Shown piece by piece: positions 26,583 to 35,546 of a stretch of 64,000 nt of DNA. Numbering within the stretch: the first letter of the stretch is position 1; the number at the start of each line of letters is the position of its first letter. The notes under the pieces were generated by a model, which saw nothing but the letters and a program-made list of their open reading frames with translations, made no database searches and was not told the DNA's origin. Made by a program: the position numbers and the translations under genes. The stretch spans positions 1,488,001 to 1,552,000 of the forward strand of contig NZ_SNUU01000001.1 of the NCBI RefSeq assembly GCF_012027645.1. The letters are read 5' to 3'. This stretch comes from Thermococcus sp. 18S1. Lineage in GTDB: Archaea; Methanobacteriota_B; Thermococci; Thermococcales; Thermococcaceae.

Positions 26583-26618
26583 GCCCCGGCCAGTTCTTCA
26601 ATCCTTCAATTATTTAGT

Positions 26619-27068
26619 TCATTCTTTGCATAGTTCCTCAACCAGCTCGACGACCCTCGGCAGGGCATTTTCAACTTCCTCGGTGAGCTCCATCCCGAGG
26701 TCTATCTCCTTGGCCACGACGCCAATGAAGTGTATATCCGCCTTGGCGAGGCGCTCATCCATAACCATCAGGAGTTTGAGCCCGTCTATTGCCCCCATGA
26801 AGTGGGCGCTCCTTATCTCGGCCTTCAGCTTCTCGAAGACCTCCTCGCCACTTAGGTGAATTATCTCGCCCGGCCGAAACTTCTCGCTCAGGATGGCGTC
26901 TATGATTATCAGCCTCTCCTCGCCTTTGTAGTGAGCGGAGAGCATGAATATGTCCGTGCCAACGTCGAGGACGTTGTACCCCTTCTCCGCGAGTATTCTG
27001 CCGGCCTTCAGTCCGATTCCATCGTCCTTCATCAGTTCGTTGCCGAGTGCGAGAATCAACGTCCTCAT
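26619..27068 (-). CDS. NiFe hydrogenase maturation protease
   Basis: 149 residues of the HycI/HyaD endopeptidase family that trims the large subunit's C-terminus after nickel insertion. Begins LILALGNELMKDDGIGL, the usual ALGN-DDG start with the nickel-binding Glu (GNE) and includes DVGTDIF and IIDAIL motifs (second metal ligand Asp) and SAHFMG (His). Located 45 nt after hydA on the same strand, whose product ends in a short tail after DPCISCSVH, so that subunit is the likely substrate. Start ATG 27068 follows AGGAGGTTCACAA. Confidence 0.92.
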   Translation of the reverse strand: MRTLILALGNELMKDDGIGLKAGRILAEKGYNVLDVGTDIFMLSAHYKGEERLIIIDAILSEKFRPGEIIHLSGEEVFEKLKAEIRSAHFMGAIDGLKLLMVMDERLAKADIHFIGVVAKEIDLGMELTEEVENALPRVVELVEELCKE

Positions 27069-27113
27069 TTGTGAACCTCCTGGAAAGAATAGGGCGGAAG
27101 AATAAAAAGTTGT

Positions 27114-28403
27114 CTAAAGCCTCGCCACGTGCACCGAACAGGAGATGCACGGGTCGTAGGCGCGAACGACCATCTCGGTGAGGTACTTGAGCCTCTCCGG
27201 ATCGTCGTTGTAGTGCTTCTCCGCCATCATCCTGACGTGGACCTCCATCATGGCGAAGTTGTAGGCCGTTGGGGTGATTATGTCCGCGTAGGCGACCCTT
27301 CCGTCCTTGACCTCGAGGGCGTAGGTGACGATTCCGCGCGGGGCCTCGGTAGAGCTGACACCGAAACCGTTCTTCACCTCAACCCTATCCCTCGGCGCTA
27401 CCGGCCACTTGGCGAGGGCCTCATCTATGAGGTCTATCGCTCTCTCCGTGAAGTAGACCAGCTCAAGCGCCTGGGCGAGGTTGTTCGCGAAGGGGTTGGT
27501 CGGCCTGAGCAGGTCCCTGTGGCTCTCGTAGAGCTCCCTGGCCCTTCCGTAGAGTGTATCTGCGTTGTTAACCAGCCTCGGAAGCGCACCGACCATGAAG
27601 GGCTTCTCTCCCTGGTAGAAGCTGTGCTTGGCGAAGCTGTGCTCGACGACCTTCTCGACGATGTGCTTCTTGTAGTCCTCGACCGGGAACTCGAAGCCGT
27701 CGCTCACCTTGATGTAGTCGCCGTAGATGCCGTAGACGTCTCCTCTCGGCTTTACTGCCAGGTGGATTATCGGCCCCTCGACCTCTTCGTACTGCTCGAG
27801 CTTGGAGAACAGCTCGAAGGTGTACTCCGCCTTAGGAAGAGCCTCCTGAAGGCGCTTCTTCATGGTCTCGAGGGTGGTCTTGTCGGGCAGTTTGCCGAAG
27901 CCTCCGAGGACCACGTTCTCCTGGTGTATCGCCCTCGCTCCGAGTTCGTCCATCATCCAGCTTCCGAGGTTCTTTAGGTCGAGGGCTATGCCTATCTCCT
28001 TCTTGTACTCATCCACCATCTTGAGCGGGTTGGAGTATCCGAGGTAGTCCGGGAGGACGAGGAGGTACAGATGGAGCGCGTGGCTCTCTATCATGTCGCC
28101 GATGTAGAGGACCTCCCTGAGGGCCTGGATTTCCTCGCGCGGGGTGAAGCCTATCGCCTTCTCAGCGGCTTCAACCGCGGTGAGCTTGTGGGCGGCTGAA
28201 CAGAATGAGCATATTCTCGGGTAGACGGCTAACGCCTCGTCGAGCTTCTTGCCCACAGTTATGGCCTCAAAGAACCTCGGGCCCTCTATGATGTTGAGCT
28301 TGACTTCCTTGACACCATCGTCTCCAACGACTATCTCAACGCCGCCCTTGCCCTCAACGCGCGCTATGTGATCAACGGTGATGGGAAGGTAGAGGTTTTT
28401 CAT
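27114..28403 (-). CDS. hydA: Sulfhydrogenase alpha subunit (NiFe large subunit)
   Basis: 429 residues. Binds the NiFe centre through RICSFC (L1 motif) and the C-terminal DPCISCSVH (L2 motif); the four residues after the last His (VARL) would be removed by the downstream protease. It is the catalytic subunit of the cytoplasmic NADP-dependent hydrogenase I type (sulfhydrogenase) of Pyrococcus/Thermococcus, which makes NADPH from H2 or reduces sulfur. Overlaps hydD by four bases. Last structural gene of hydBGDA. Confidence 0.96.
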   Translation of the reverse strand: MKNLYLPITVDHIARVEGKGGVEIVVGDDGVKEVKLNIIEGPRFFEAITVGKKLDEALAVYPRICSFCSAAHKLTAVEAAEKAIGFTPREEIQALREVLYIGDMIESHALHLYLLVLPDYLGYSNPLKMVDEYKKEIGIALDLKNLGSWMMDELGARAIHQENVVLGGFGKLPDKTTLETMKKRLQEALPKAEYTFELFSKLEQYEEVEGPIIHLAVKPRGDVYGIYGDYIKVSDGFEFPVEDYKKHIVEKVVEHSFAKHSFYQGEKPFMVGALPRLVNNADTLYGRARELYESHRDLLRPTNPFANNLAQALELVYFTERAIDLIDEALAKWPVAPRDRVEVKNGFGVSSTEAPRGIVTYALEVKDGRVAYADIITPTAYNFAMMEVHVRMMAEKHYNDDPERLKYLTEMVVRAYDPCISCSVHVARL

Positions 28404-29191
28404 TCTTCCACCCCCTGGAATATCTTCTCAACCATTTCCTCGAGCTTCGGGTTGTGGGCGTTGAACATCTTCATGCGCTGGAGTATCTCCTCCTTTGTGA
28501 GTCCCTTCTCCTTGAACGTCTTGGCCAGGGAATCGAACCAGGCAACGTCGTAGCCTATCGCTCCCCTGCAGCCAATGCACGCCACTCCGAAGCCCGGACA
28601 GCGGGCGTCACAGCCGGCTCTCGTTATGGGGCCAAGGCACGGCTCGCCTTTCTCTATTAGTATGCACGGGTGTCCGTTCAGCCTGCACTCGACACAGACG
28701 GGGTAGTCTATGTCCTCCGGCCACGAGCCGACGAGGAAGGTGCCGAGGGCGTAGAGGAAGTCCTTCTTCTCCGGCGGGCAGCCGTAGATGCGGTAGTCAA
28801 CCTTGATGTAGTTCTCTACCGGCTCTGCCATCTTCGGCTCGAACTTGACCTTCCCATCGCCGTAGACGGTCTTCCAAAGCTCCTCAAGGCTCTTGTCCTT
28901 CTCCCAGCTCTGCACGCCGCCGTGGACTGCACAGGAGCCAACGGCAACCACTATCTTCGCGTTCTCGCGTATCTTCTTGACGAGCTCGACCTCCTCCTCG
29001 GTGGAGACGCTTCCCTCGATGAAGGCTATGTCCACCGGCTCGTCTTCGTAGCTGTCGCGCTCAAGCATGAACCAGCAGACGATTTCAGCGTGCGGGAGCA
29101 GCTGGAGTATCTCGTCCATCATGGCCAGCTGGAGCTGACAGCCGTAGCATGAGGTGAGAGCGTAAAACCCAATTCTGACCTTTCCTTCCAT
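28400..29191 (-). CDS. hydD: Sulfhydrogenase delta subunit (NiFe small subunit)
   Basis: 263 residues, three [4Fe-4S] clusters expected. The proximal-cluster cysteines start in [10 protein letters not shown]; others appear in [15 protein letters not shown] and the distal set [17 protein letters not shown]. It passes electrons between the NiFe site in HydA and the flavin subunit HydG. ATG 29191 is chosen as it follows GAGGTGGT by four bases. Ten bases separate it from the hydG stop codon. Confidence 0.95.
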   Translation of the reverse strand: MEGKVRIGFYALTSCYGCQLQLAMMDEILQLLPHAEIVCWFMLERDSYEDEPVDIAFIEGSVSTEEEVELVKKIRENAKIVVAVGSCAVHGGVQSWEKDKSLEELWKTVYGDGKVKFEPKMAEPVENYIKVDYRIYGCPPEKKDFLYALGTFLVGSWPEDIDYPVCVECRLNGHPCILIEKGEPCLGPITRAGCDARCPGFGVACIGCRGAIGYDVAWFDSLAKTFKEKGLTKEEILQRMKMFNAHNPKLEEMVEKIFQGVEE

Positions 29192-29201
29192 CTCCACCAC
29201 C

Positions 29202-30086
29202 TCAGTCCAGTAAGCCAGGCGTTGATACTATGTCGAAGTACGTGAAGACCGGGCCGTCTTTACAGATGTACTTCCAGCTCGTGCTCGTTCCAACGTTGCA
29301 GTGACCGCACTTTCCTATTCCGCACTTCATCTTCCTCTCCAGCGTGACGAATATGTTCTCCGGGCGGTAGCCGTAGTTGATGAGGGACTCAAAGACCGAC
29401 TTGTACATCCTCGGCGGACCGCAGATGGCTATGGCGGTCTTCTTCGGGTTGGTGTTGGCCTCGACTATGAAGTTCTGCGGCCTTCCGTGGAGTCCCGGCC
29501 AGTCGGGGTCGCGCGTAACACTCTGGATTATCTTGACGTTCTCGGCCTCGGCGAGATCCTTCATGGCCTCAAGCTCCTTGTAGAACAGGAGGTCCTTTCC
29601 GTAGCGGGCAGTGTTGATGAAGGTTATGTTGCCGTACTTCCAGCGGTTGTCCATGGCGTAGAGGAAGACGCTCCTGAGCGGGGCGGTTCCGAGGCCCGCA
29701 GCGATAAGGAGCAGGTCCATTCCCTCCCAGTCGTCGACGGGGAAGCCGTTTCCGTAGGGACCGCGAACGAGAACGGTGTCGCCGGGCTGGAGCCTGTGGA
29801 TGACCGTGGTGACCCTTCCGGCCTTTCTGATGCACAGCTCGAAGAATCCCTTCCTCATCGCGGAGGAGCAGATGCTTATCGGAACCTCACCGACACCGGG
29901 GATTGTGAGCTGAACGAACTGCCCCGGGCGGAAGGTCCACTTCTCGGCCAGTTCGGGGTCTTCGAAGCGGAACAGGAACAGCTTTTCTGTCTCGGTGAGC
30001 TGGTAGACCTTGAGAACTTTAGCCCTGTGGAGTGCGTAGGGGTTCTCGTCCGGCATCATAATTTCCCTGGGAACTACCTCGCTCAT
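29202..30086 (-). CDS. hydG: Sulfhydrogenase gamma subunit (FAD, NAD(P)H-binding)
   Basis: 294 residues of the ferredoxin-NADP reductase type. FAD-binding strand [16 protein letters not shown], the nucleotide-binding [15 protein letters not shown] and CGPPRMYKS, and a C-terminal cysteine set for a [2Fe-2S] cluster ([14 protein letters not shown] and YICKDGPVF). This subunit exchanges electrons with NADP(H). Its start overlaps the end of hydB by four bases. Near-identical in layout to Pyrococcus HydG. Confidence 0.95.
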   Translation of the reverse strand: MSEVVPREIMMPDENPYALHRAKVLKVYQLTETEKLFLFRFEDPELAEKWTFRPGQFVQLTIPGVGEVPISICSSAMRKGFFELCIRKAGRVTTVIHRLQPGDTVLVRGPYGNGFPVDDWEGMDLLLIAAGLGTAPLRSVFLYAMDNRWKYGNITFINTARYGKDLLFYKELEAMKDLAEAENVKIIQSVTRDPDWPGLHGRPQNFIVEANTNPKKTAIAICGPPRMYKSVFESLINYGYRPENIFVTLERKMKCGIGKCGHCNVGTSTSWKYICKDGPVFTYFDIVSTPGLLD

Positions 30087-31186
30087 ATGTCCTCACCCCT
30101 TATCTCTGAGGCGTAGGCGAATCCCCTCTTCGGGATCTCCTCGCTTATCTCCCCTGGGCACGCCTTCTCCTCAAGTCCCATGATCGTGCGCAGGTTCTTC
30201 ACGAAGCTTATACCTGCCGGGCAGAAGTAGGTGCACCTGCCGCAGCCGACACAGTAGCTTATGCCGAGCTTCTCGTTGTAGGAGTTCTTACAGAGGTACC
30301 TGTTGCGGAAGCGGTCCTTCTTAGTCGGCCTGAAGTTGTGGTTTCCTGCAACGAGGCCGTGGCTCCTGAGCTGGCAGGAGTCCCAGCGCCTCTCGCGGTA
30401 ACCGGTGTTTCCGTCGAGGTTTACGATGTCCTGAACCTCATAACAGCGGCAGGTCGGGCAGGTGGTGTTGCAGTTGCCGCAGGCGAGGCATATGTCTGCC
30501 TGCTCGTCCCACATCGGGTGCTCCATCTCGAGCTCGAGCAGGTACCGGAGGTTGCTCCAGTCCTCGTGATACTTGAAGGCCTTGGAGCGCTTGTTCTCGA
30601 ACTCCCTGAAGTTGCAGATGTCCTCGGTGGTGACCTCCTCGAAGAGCTTGATGTTCTTGTCAACTATTCTGTGGCCGGTCGGGGTTCCGACGCGGACGAG
30701 CCAGCCGTCCGGAAGCTCATGCAGGAACAGGTCGAAGCCGTCGTCAGCAAAGTCGGTCTCGCGCAGGTTGCAGAAACAGTACTCGTCCGGCATACAGCTG
30801 ATGCCTATGATGATGCCCTTCTCCCTGCGAACCTTGTAATACTTGTCCGGAAGCTCGTCGAGGTACACAGTATCGAGCACCTTGAGGCCGAAGATGTCGC
30901 AGGCGTGGAGGCCGAAGAGTACGAACGGCTCGACGTCCTCTACAACCTCCTGGTACTCAGCTTTAGAGAGGTTGAACTCAAAGAGCTTCTCCCTCGGCAG
31001 GAAGAAGAACTTCTTCGGAGGCATTATAGTCCTGTTGTAGCTGAACTCCACCTTTTTGACGTCGTCTATTTCCCTGAAGTCGTAGAACTTCTCGGATATC
31101 TTAACCGGAGCGTAGAGCTTGCCCCACTCCTTCAGCCTCTCAAGGAAAATGTGGGTGTTCTCCTTCGGGAGCTTAACGTACCTCAA
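30083..31186 (-). CDS. hydB: Sulfhydrogenase beta subunit (4Fe-4S)
   Basis: 367 residues. Two ferredoxin-type clusters are bound by [16 protein letters not shown] and [14 protein letters not shown]; the N-terminal part resembles the anaerobic sulfite reductase A subunit. It carries electrons and supports sulfur reduction. I place the start at TTG 31186 since GGAGGTGG is five bases upstream and the resulting N-terminus ([10 protein letters not shown]) matches the known Pyrococcus protein; a GTG nine bases earlier lies inside the ribosome binding site. First gene of hydBGDA; promoter region 31270-31307. Confidence 0.94.
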   Translation of the reverse strand: MRYVKLPKENTHIFLERLKEWGKLYAPVKISEKFYDFREIDDVKKVEFSYNRTIMPPKKFFFLPREKLFEFNLSKAEYQEVVEDVEPFVLFGLHACDIFGLKVLDTVYLDELPDKYYKVRREKGIIIGISCMPDEYCFCNLRETDFADDGFDLFLHELPDGWLVRVGTPTGHRIVDKNIKLFEEVTTEDICNFREFENKRSKAFKYHEDWSNLRYLLELEMEHPMWDEQADICLACGNCNTTCPTCRCYEVQDIVNLDGNTGYRERRWDSCQLRSHGLVAGNHNFRPTKKDRFRNRYLCKNSYNEKLGISYCVGCGRCTYFCPAGISFVKNLRTIMGLEEKACPGEISEEIPKRGFAYASEIRGEDI

Positions 31187-31269
31187 ACCAACCACCTCCA
31201 GTGAACATAAATATACACGTGCTCATGTTTATCCCCTCAACTGATGCTTGGCCGGAGGTTAAAAAAGCG

Positions 31270-31277
31270 TTTTTAAA
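31270..31277 (-). promoter_or_regulatory. TATA box of the hydBGDA operon
   Basis: On the minus strand TTTAAAAA in GGGTTTAAAAACGC. A start about 25 nt downstream leaves a leader of about 60 nt that includes the GGAGGTGG site. A second AT-rich stretch (about 31206-31218) lies too close to the start codon to leave room for the ribosome binding site. Confidence 0.55.
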
Positions 31278-31290
31278 CCCGAAAATTCTA

Positions 31291-31307
31291 AACCAAAGGT
31301 TCAGAAG
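31291..31307 (-). promoter_or_regulatory. Candidate SurR operator upstream of hydB
   Basis: On the minus strand CTTctgAACctttgGTT, matching the SurR consensus GTTn3AACn5GTT at eight of nine fixed positions. It lies 14 bp upstream of the TATA box, where SurR, the sulfur-responsive redox regulator of Thermococcales, activates hydrogenase genes when sulfur is absent. Binding is inferred. Confidence 0.55.
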
Positions 31308-31497
31308 GGTTCGTTGAGCCTAATGCGCAATCTTCCGCAAAATTCGAGGCGGCTGTTTTGGCACGTCCCAAACAGTCAGATACTGTGCTGGCCGCCAGTT
31401 ATTTGGGAGGGGTTACAGGGGGCGTTTTGGGTAGAGTGTGCCCCGGTGGTGCCTTTCTCTGCCACCCATGCGTCCTATGAGAACGCCAGGGGATGCA
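31308..31497. other. Non-coding stretch between hydB promoter and a small membrane protein gene
   Basis: I see no convincing gene here. The stretch can fold: arms GGCGG/CCGCC near 31348-31412 enclose a second hairpin CTGTTTTGG/CCCAAACAG with a five-base loop, followed by shorter GGTGG/CCACC and GGGGC/GCCCC pairs. An 80-codon plus-strand frame across it lacks a ribosome binding site and runs antisense into the gene at 31498. It may be an RNA element or a decayed gene. Confidence 0.4.
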
Positions 31498-31674
31498 CTA
31501 AGGCTCTCCTCTTGACATCTTATCCAGCTTCAGGTAGAAGAACAGGATTATCATGAAGATGGTGATGTAGTAGCTCCACTGGAACGGTATGACACCCATT
31601 ATTCCCAGGGTATAGACGACGGTCAGGACGAGCACGATGACCAGCAGAATCCTGTAGAACGTCTTTCTCTCCAT
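31498..31674 (-). CDS. Small two-helix membrane protein
   Basis: 58 residues, below usual annotation cut-offs. Begins MERKTFYRILLVIVLVL and has two hydrophobic segments (about 8-30 and 35-49) with an Arg/Lys-rich end, so both ends may be inside. GGGTGGGAG lies just before ATG 31674, a good ribosome binding site, and the stop TAG is at 31498-31500. It follows the substrate-binding lipoprotein gene by 62 nt on the same strand. Function unknown; I do not recognise a family. Confidence 0.7.
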   Translation of the reverse strand: MERKTFYRILLVIVLVLTVVYTLGIMGVIPFQWSYYITIFMIILFFYLKLDKMSRGEP

Positions 31675-31736
31675 GCTCCCACCCGAAGAAAAATGTGAGA
31701 GGGAACCTTTTAACGGTTGCCCAGAAAAATGAAAAC

Positions 31737-33614
31737 TCAGCCCGAGGCGGAGGTAGTCGCGTTGCAGACGAGAGGCTGCGGCTGGAAGCTGAAAACCTCC
31801 GGATGGAGGTACTCCGCTATCTCCTCAAGCCCGTGCATTATCCTGGGGCCAGGTCTGACGACGAGGTTCTCATCGCTGAGGACGTAAACGCGCCCGTTCT
31901 TGACCGCGTTCACCTCGGAGAGCGGCCCGGAGCAGAGGTCCTTCGGACTTATCCCCGCGTTCGGCGAGATTATTATGACCTCCGGGTTCCTGGCGATTAT
32001 CTGTTCCTCGCTCGCGGCCCCCCAGCCGCTGACGTCGTTGAAGATGTTTTCACCGCCGGCAAGGGCTATGAGGTCGTTGACGAAGGTTCCCGCTCCGGCC
32101 GTCCAGTAGCCGTTGTAGTAGCTGAGGATGAAGAACGTCCTTAGCTTTGACTGCCCCATCACGGTTGAGGTGACGTAGCCGACCGTCGCCTGCATGTCCG
32201 CCACCACGGCCCTGGCCCCTTCCTCGCGGTTGGTTATCTTTCCAAGGAGCTCAAGGGCGCTGTAGATTGCGGTGATGTTCTTGGGGTCAATCACAACGAC
32301 TGGGGCTATCCTCTCCAGGCTCTCTATTATGTCCGCGGAGAATCCGTCCACCAATATTAGGTCTGGCTCCAGTGCGGCTATGGCCTCGAGGTTCGCGTAC
32401 TTTCCGTAACCGCCCACCCGGGTTATGTTCTCCACCGCCGGCGGGAAGTCATCGTAGTCGGTCACCCCGACGACCTTGCCTCCAGCACCTATGTAGAACA
32501 GGCTCTCAGTTATGCTGGGCGCGAGGGTGACTATCCTCTCCGGCTCGTCGTCGATCGTGACGGTCCTTCCTGCGAAGTCCGTGACCGTGAGCGGATAGTT
32601 CACTTTAAAGGCATCCGGATGAAGGAGCCTCGCAACCGCCTTGAGTCCAAGGACAACGCGGGGACTCGGGTGGATGAGGTCGTTCTCGTTCTCGATGACG
32701 TGGATTTTTCCATCCTGAGCTGCCTTTATGCCCGCGAGGGGGCCGCTGTAAACGTCCTGAACGCTCATACCGCAGTGTGGTGTGAGGAGCACCACGTCGG
32801 GGTTCCTCTCTATGACCTGCTCCGGACTCACGGTCGGCCAGCCGGTCGTATCGTTGAAAATGTTCTCCCCGCCAGCCAGTTCTATGACGTCGCTGATGAA
32901 GGTTCCTCCGCCGGCGGTCATGAGCGGATCGTTCCAGACCACGTAGAAAACGCTCACGCGGGGTTCATCCTTAACGGCGGAGCTTATCGTGTTTATATTT
33001 GCTTCGAACTCAGCCGTCGCCTTCCTGGCGCTCTCCTCCGCGTTGAACACCGCTCCCAGGAGGTCAAGGGCCGTTGGGATGTCGTCGATGCTGTGTGGAT
33101 CAACCACGAGAACCGGGGCTATCTTCTGGAGGTCCTCGAGGATCGTCATGGAGTAACTGTCCACCAGTATCAGGTCCGGGTTGAGCGATGCTATCACTTC
33201 GAGGTTGGCGTACTGGCCGTAGCCGCCCACGCGGGTGATGTTGGCAACTCCCGGCGGAAAATCATCGAAGTCCGTAACCCCAACGACTCTGTCGAAGAGG
33301 CCGAGGTAGTAGAGGTCCTCTGTGATGCTCGGGGCCAGCGTTACGACGCGCTCGGGGGGTTTCTCAATCGTGAGGGTCCTGTTGGCGAAGTCCGTTACAG
33401 TTATTGGGTAGTGCGGCTTTTCGGTCTCAGTGGACGTAGGAGTGGTCGTTTCAGTTTGAGCTGGTGAGCTCGTGGTGGTTCCCGAAGCGTTCGGTGAGCT
33501 TGATGTTCCAGGAACTGTCGTGGTGCCCGTTTCAGCTGTTCCACCTCCCAGGCATCCGGACGCCACGACCGCTCCGATGAGCAGGGCCATGAGCAAAACC
33601 GCTGTCTTTTTCAT
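31737..33614 (-). CDS. Double-domain ABC substrate-binding lipoprotein (BtuF/FepB type)
   Basis: 625 residues. A lipobox (VVASGCLGGG) is followed by a Thr/Ser-rich linker to about residue 70 and then two tandem copies of a TroA-like binding domain of the cobalamin/Fe-siderophore class: YPITVTDFANRTLTIEKPPE begins the first and YPLTVTDFAGRTVTIDDEPE the second, each with ERxVTLAPSITE, VVGVTDxDDFPP and RVGGYGxYANLE. Normal proteins have one domain. No permease or ATPase gene is adjacent. Start ATG 33614 follows AGGTGGTTGGA; TATA box TTTATATACC at about 33659-33668. Confidence 0.9.
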   Translation of the reverse strand: MKKTAVLLMALLIGAVVASGCLGGGTAETGTTTVPGTSSSPNASGTTTSSPAQTETTTPTSTETEKPHYPITVTDFANRTLTIEKPPERVVTLAPSITEDLYYLGLFDRVVGVTDFDDFPPGVANITRVGGYGQYANLEVIASLNPDLILVDSYSMTILEDLQKIAPVLVVDPHSIDDIPTALDLLGAVFNAEESARKATAEFEANINTISSAVKDEPRVSVFYVVWNDPLMTAGGGTFISDVIELAGGENIFNDTTGWPTVSPEQVIERNPDVVLLTPHCGMSVQDVYSGPLAGIKAAQDGKIHVIENENDLIHPSPRVVLGLKAVARLLHPDAFKVNYPLTVTDFAGRTVTIDDEPERIVTLAPSITESLFYIGAGGKVVGVTDYDDFPPAVENITRVGGYGKYANLEAIAALEPDLILVDGFSADIIESLERIAPVVVIDPKNITAIYSALELLGKITNREEGARAVVADMQATVGYVTSTVMGQSKLRTFFILSYYNGYWTAGAGTFVNDLIALAGGENIFNDVSGWGAASEEQIIARNPEVIIISPNAGISPKDLCSGPLSEVNAVKNGRVYVLSDENLVVRPGPRIMHGLEEIAEYLHPEVFSFQPQPLVCNATTSASG

Positions 33615-33736
33615 TCCAACCACCTGGATTATTTGTCCACTGATGGTTGGGCCTGGGGTATATAAACTTGTTGGATATTTTTGCCAGACTGGGTGTTAGA
33701 AGAAGGGGAATGCCGGGGACTGCCGGCGCGGGAAAC

Positions 33737-34309
33737 TCAGTCGCGCCCCTTCCCTATCCGGAATATATCCACCCTTGTGATGATGCCAGTTATCCTGCCC
33801 TCTCTGTTCTGGACGAGAACAGCGGGGTGCTCTTCCAGGAGATACTTGACGACCTCCAGGTCTTCGTCCTCGTTCACTATCGGGAACGGCTCCTCCATGA
33901 CCTCCATGACCTTGTGGTCGTAGATGTCCTCGTACTCGAGGCTCTGCCTGACGAGGGTTCTCTCCGTGACGGAGCCAACGACCTTGTTGCCCGCTATAAC
34001 TGGAATCTGGGATATGTTGTGTTCGTTCATGAGCTTTATGACGTTCTCAACGCTGTCGTAGGGCTTGACTGAGAGAACCGGGGATGACATGACGTCCCTG
34101 GCGGTGAGCTGGGCCTTCTTGCACTCGAGCAGAGCCTGGAGGATTCGGTTGAAGGTCGAGAGTCGAGGATCCACCTTACCGGTCTCCAGCTTGGCGATGT
34201 ACGCCTGCGTGACCCCTGCCTTCTCCGCAAGCTCCTCCTGGGTTATTCCGAGCTCCTTGCGAATTCGCCTTATCTCCTGTGGTTCTATCGGTCGGGGAAT
34301 TATCACCAT
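33737..34309 (-). CDS. HTH (XRE) plus CBS-pair regulator
   Basis: 190 residues. Cro/C1-type helix-turn-helix at about 14-60 (ELGITQEELAEKAGVTQAYIAKLETG) joined to two CBS domains (from DVMSSPVLSVKPYDSVENVI and VMEEPFPIVNEDEDLEVVKYLL), which bind adenine nucleotides or AdoMet. An energy- or AdoMet-responsive transcription regulator is likely. Start ATG 34309 follows GGTGGTTATTT; TATA box CTTATAACC at about 34363-34371. The upstream space holds an H/ACA RNA in the same orientation. Confidence 0.9.
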   Translation of the reverse strand: MVIIPRPIEPQEIRRIRKELGITQEELAEKAGVTQAYIAKLETGKVDPRLSTFNRILQALLECKKAQLTARDVMSSPVLSVKPYDSVENVIKLMNEHNISQIPVIAGNKVVGSVTERTLVRQSLEYEDIYDHKVMEVMEEPFPIVNEDEDLEVVKYLLEEHPAVLVQNREGRITGIITRVDIFRIGKGRD

Positions 34310-34391
34310 AAATAACCACCGATTATGCCGGCTTCTCAGAAACTAACTCCCGCCCTCCCGGTTATAAGCCTTCCTCAGAAGTGCATCGAAT

Positions 34392-34549
34392 TGTGGGCCG
34401 GGTACAGAGGCCCGCGTTCATTCGCTCGCGCGGGTGGATGCTCCCGGCCCTGTGGGCTCGGCGTGAGCACACTCCGCTCACAGAACCCGATACCTCGCGG
34501 AGGCGGGTAAACCGAGCCCATGAGGAGACGATTGTCCCCTCACTGTCGG
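34392..34549 (-). ncRNA. H/ACA box guide sRNA with two guide hairpins
   Basis: Minus strand. Two stable stems are each followed directly by ACA: arms at 34512-34519/34454-34461 with ACA at 34451-34453, and arms at 34443-34450/34395-34402 with ACA at 34392-34394. The second unit is textbook: 8-bp lower stem, two 8-nt pocket strands (AGCATCCA and CCTCTGTA), 6-bp upper stem and a GA/TGA K-loop. The first has a CTCCGC/GCGGAG upper stem capped by GA and TGA. A 9-bp hairpin (34521-34542) precedes them and is fully paired only on this strand, through G-U. A TATA box (TTTTTAAGG, about 34572-34579) fits a start near 34550. It directs pseudouridylation of rRNA; targets not assigned. Confidence 0.78.
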
Positions 34550-34587
34550 CGATTGGTTCTACGACTCACACCTTAAAAACCTGAGCC

Positions 34588-35457
34588 TCATCCTGTGGAG
34601 ATTAGTATGACCCCCAGCACGGCCAGGATCAGCCCTTCAAGTATCTTCCTGTTGGGCGGCTCTTTGAGGATCAGTATCGCCAGGGTCGAGGCTATTATTG
34701 GGTTTATAGCCGAGACCGGGGCGGATATCTGGGAGCCAACGAGGTTTATCGAGTAGACGAAAAGGTACTGGCCGAGGAGCAGTCCCGTGGCCGCTGCCCC
34801 GGTCAGGAGGAGCGCCTCCCGGAGGGTTATCCTTCTCAGCTCGCCCGCGTACCTCGGCAGGAAGAGCGACACGGCTAAGGCCGCGAACATCATTCTTATC
34901 CCGGCGAGCGTGAGCACGTCCACGTAACCGGTGAGCCAGTCCATGGTGAGTATCGCAAAGCTCCAGGATATCGGGGCAAGGATCGCGAAGAGGAAGCCCT
35001 TTGGGTTTATCCTTTCTTCCTCCTCCGCCTTCCTCACCACCACTATCGCCGAAACCACCAGAGCAGCACCCACGATTATCTGGGCGCTTACATCTCTCCC
35101 CAGGAAGAGGAAGGCCCACAGTATGGCCCATAGCGGGTAGGTGGAGGTTATGGGGACGGTTCTGGAGACGCCCATCATCTTGAGGGCGTTGAGGTAGAAG
35201 TAGTCGCCTATGACGAAGCCGAAGGCACCGGAGATGAACGCGACCGCGAGCAACTTCGCCGGCAGCTCGGCGACCTTCGAGAATGTGCCGTTCACCAGGA
35301 ATATGCCCACGAACATCACCGAGACGGCGTAGAGGCGGAATATGTTGGCCGCCACGGGGCTCTTGTCACGCATTCCCGCCTTTATCAGTATCGTTGATGC
35401 AGCCCATGAGAAAGCCGATGCCAGCGCCGCCAGAACTCCGAGGATTAGAGCGTCCAT
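34588..35457 (-). CDS. EamA/DMT family transporter
   Basis: 289 residues with ten membrane helices in two repeats of the EamA (drug/metabolite transporter) domain: FSWAASTILIKAGMRD in the first and PISWSFAILTMDWL in the second. Substrate unknown; relatives move small metabolites or nucleotide sugars. ATG 35457 has no ribosome binding site; TATA box CTTTTAAGC at about 35482-35490 puts the transcript start within about four bases, so it is probably leaderless. Confidence 0.88.
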   Translation of the reverse strand: MDALILGVLAALASAFSWAASTILIKAGMRDKSPVAANIFRLYAVSVMFVGIFLVNGTFSKVAELPAKLLAVAFISGAFGFVIGDYFYLNALKMMGVSRTVPITSTYPLWAILWAFLFLGRDVSAQIIVGAALVVSAIVVVRKAEEEERINPKGFLFAILAPISWSFAILTMDWLTGYVDVLTLAGIRMMFAALAVSLFLPRYAGELRRITLREALLLTGAAATGLLLGQYLFVYSINLVGSQISAPVSAINPIIASTLAILILKEPPNRKILEGLILAVLGVILISTG

Positions 35458-35546
35458 GTTGATTGGGTTGCACAGTTAGCTTAAAAGCTTAACGTTTAGA
35501 TGCTCGACGAAATGCCGGCAAAGTTATTAAGCATCCCACGGAATTG

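Noticed and set aside
31267-31278. GTTTTTAAAC as a SurR half-site
   Set aside because: Spacing is four, not three, bases; it is better read as the TATA box.
31314-31556. 80-codon plus-strand frame
   Set aside because: No ribosome binding site, antisense to the small membrane protein gene, and amino acid make-up unlike a real protein.
34392-34549. RNase P or SRP RNA in place of H/ACA RNA
   Set aside because: The conserved GAGGAAAGTCC core of RNase P and the SRP helix 8 signature are absent; ACA after each stem fits H/ACA.
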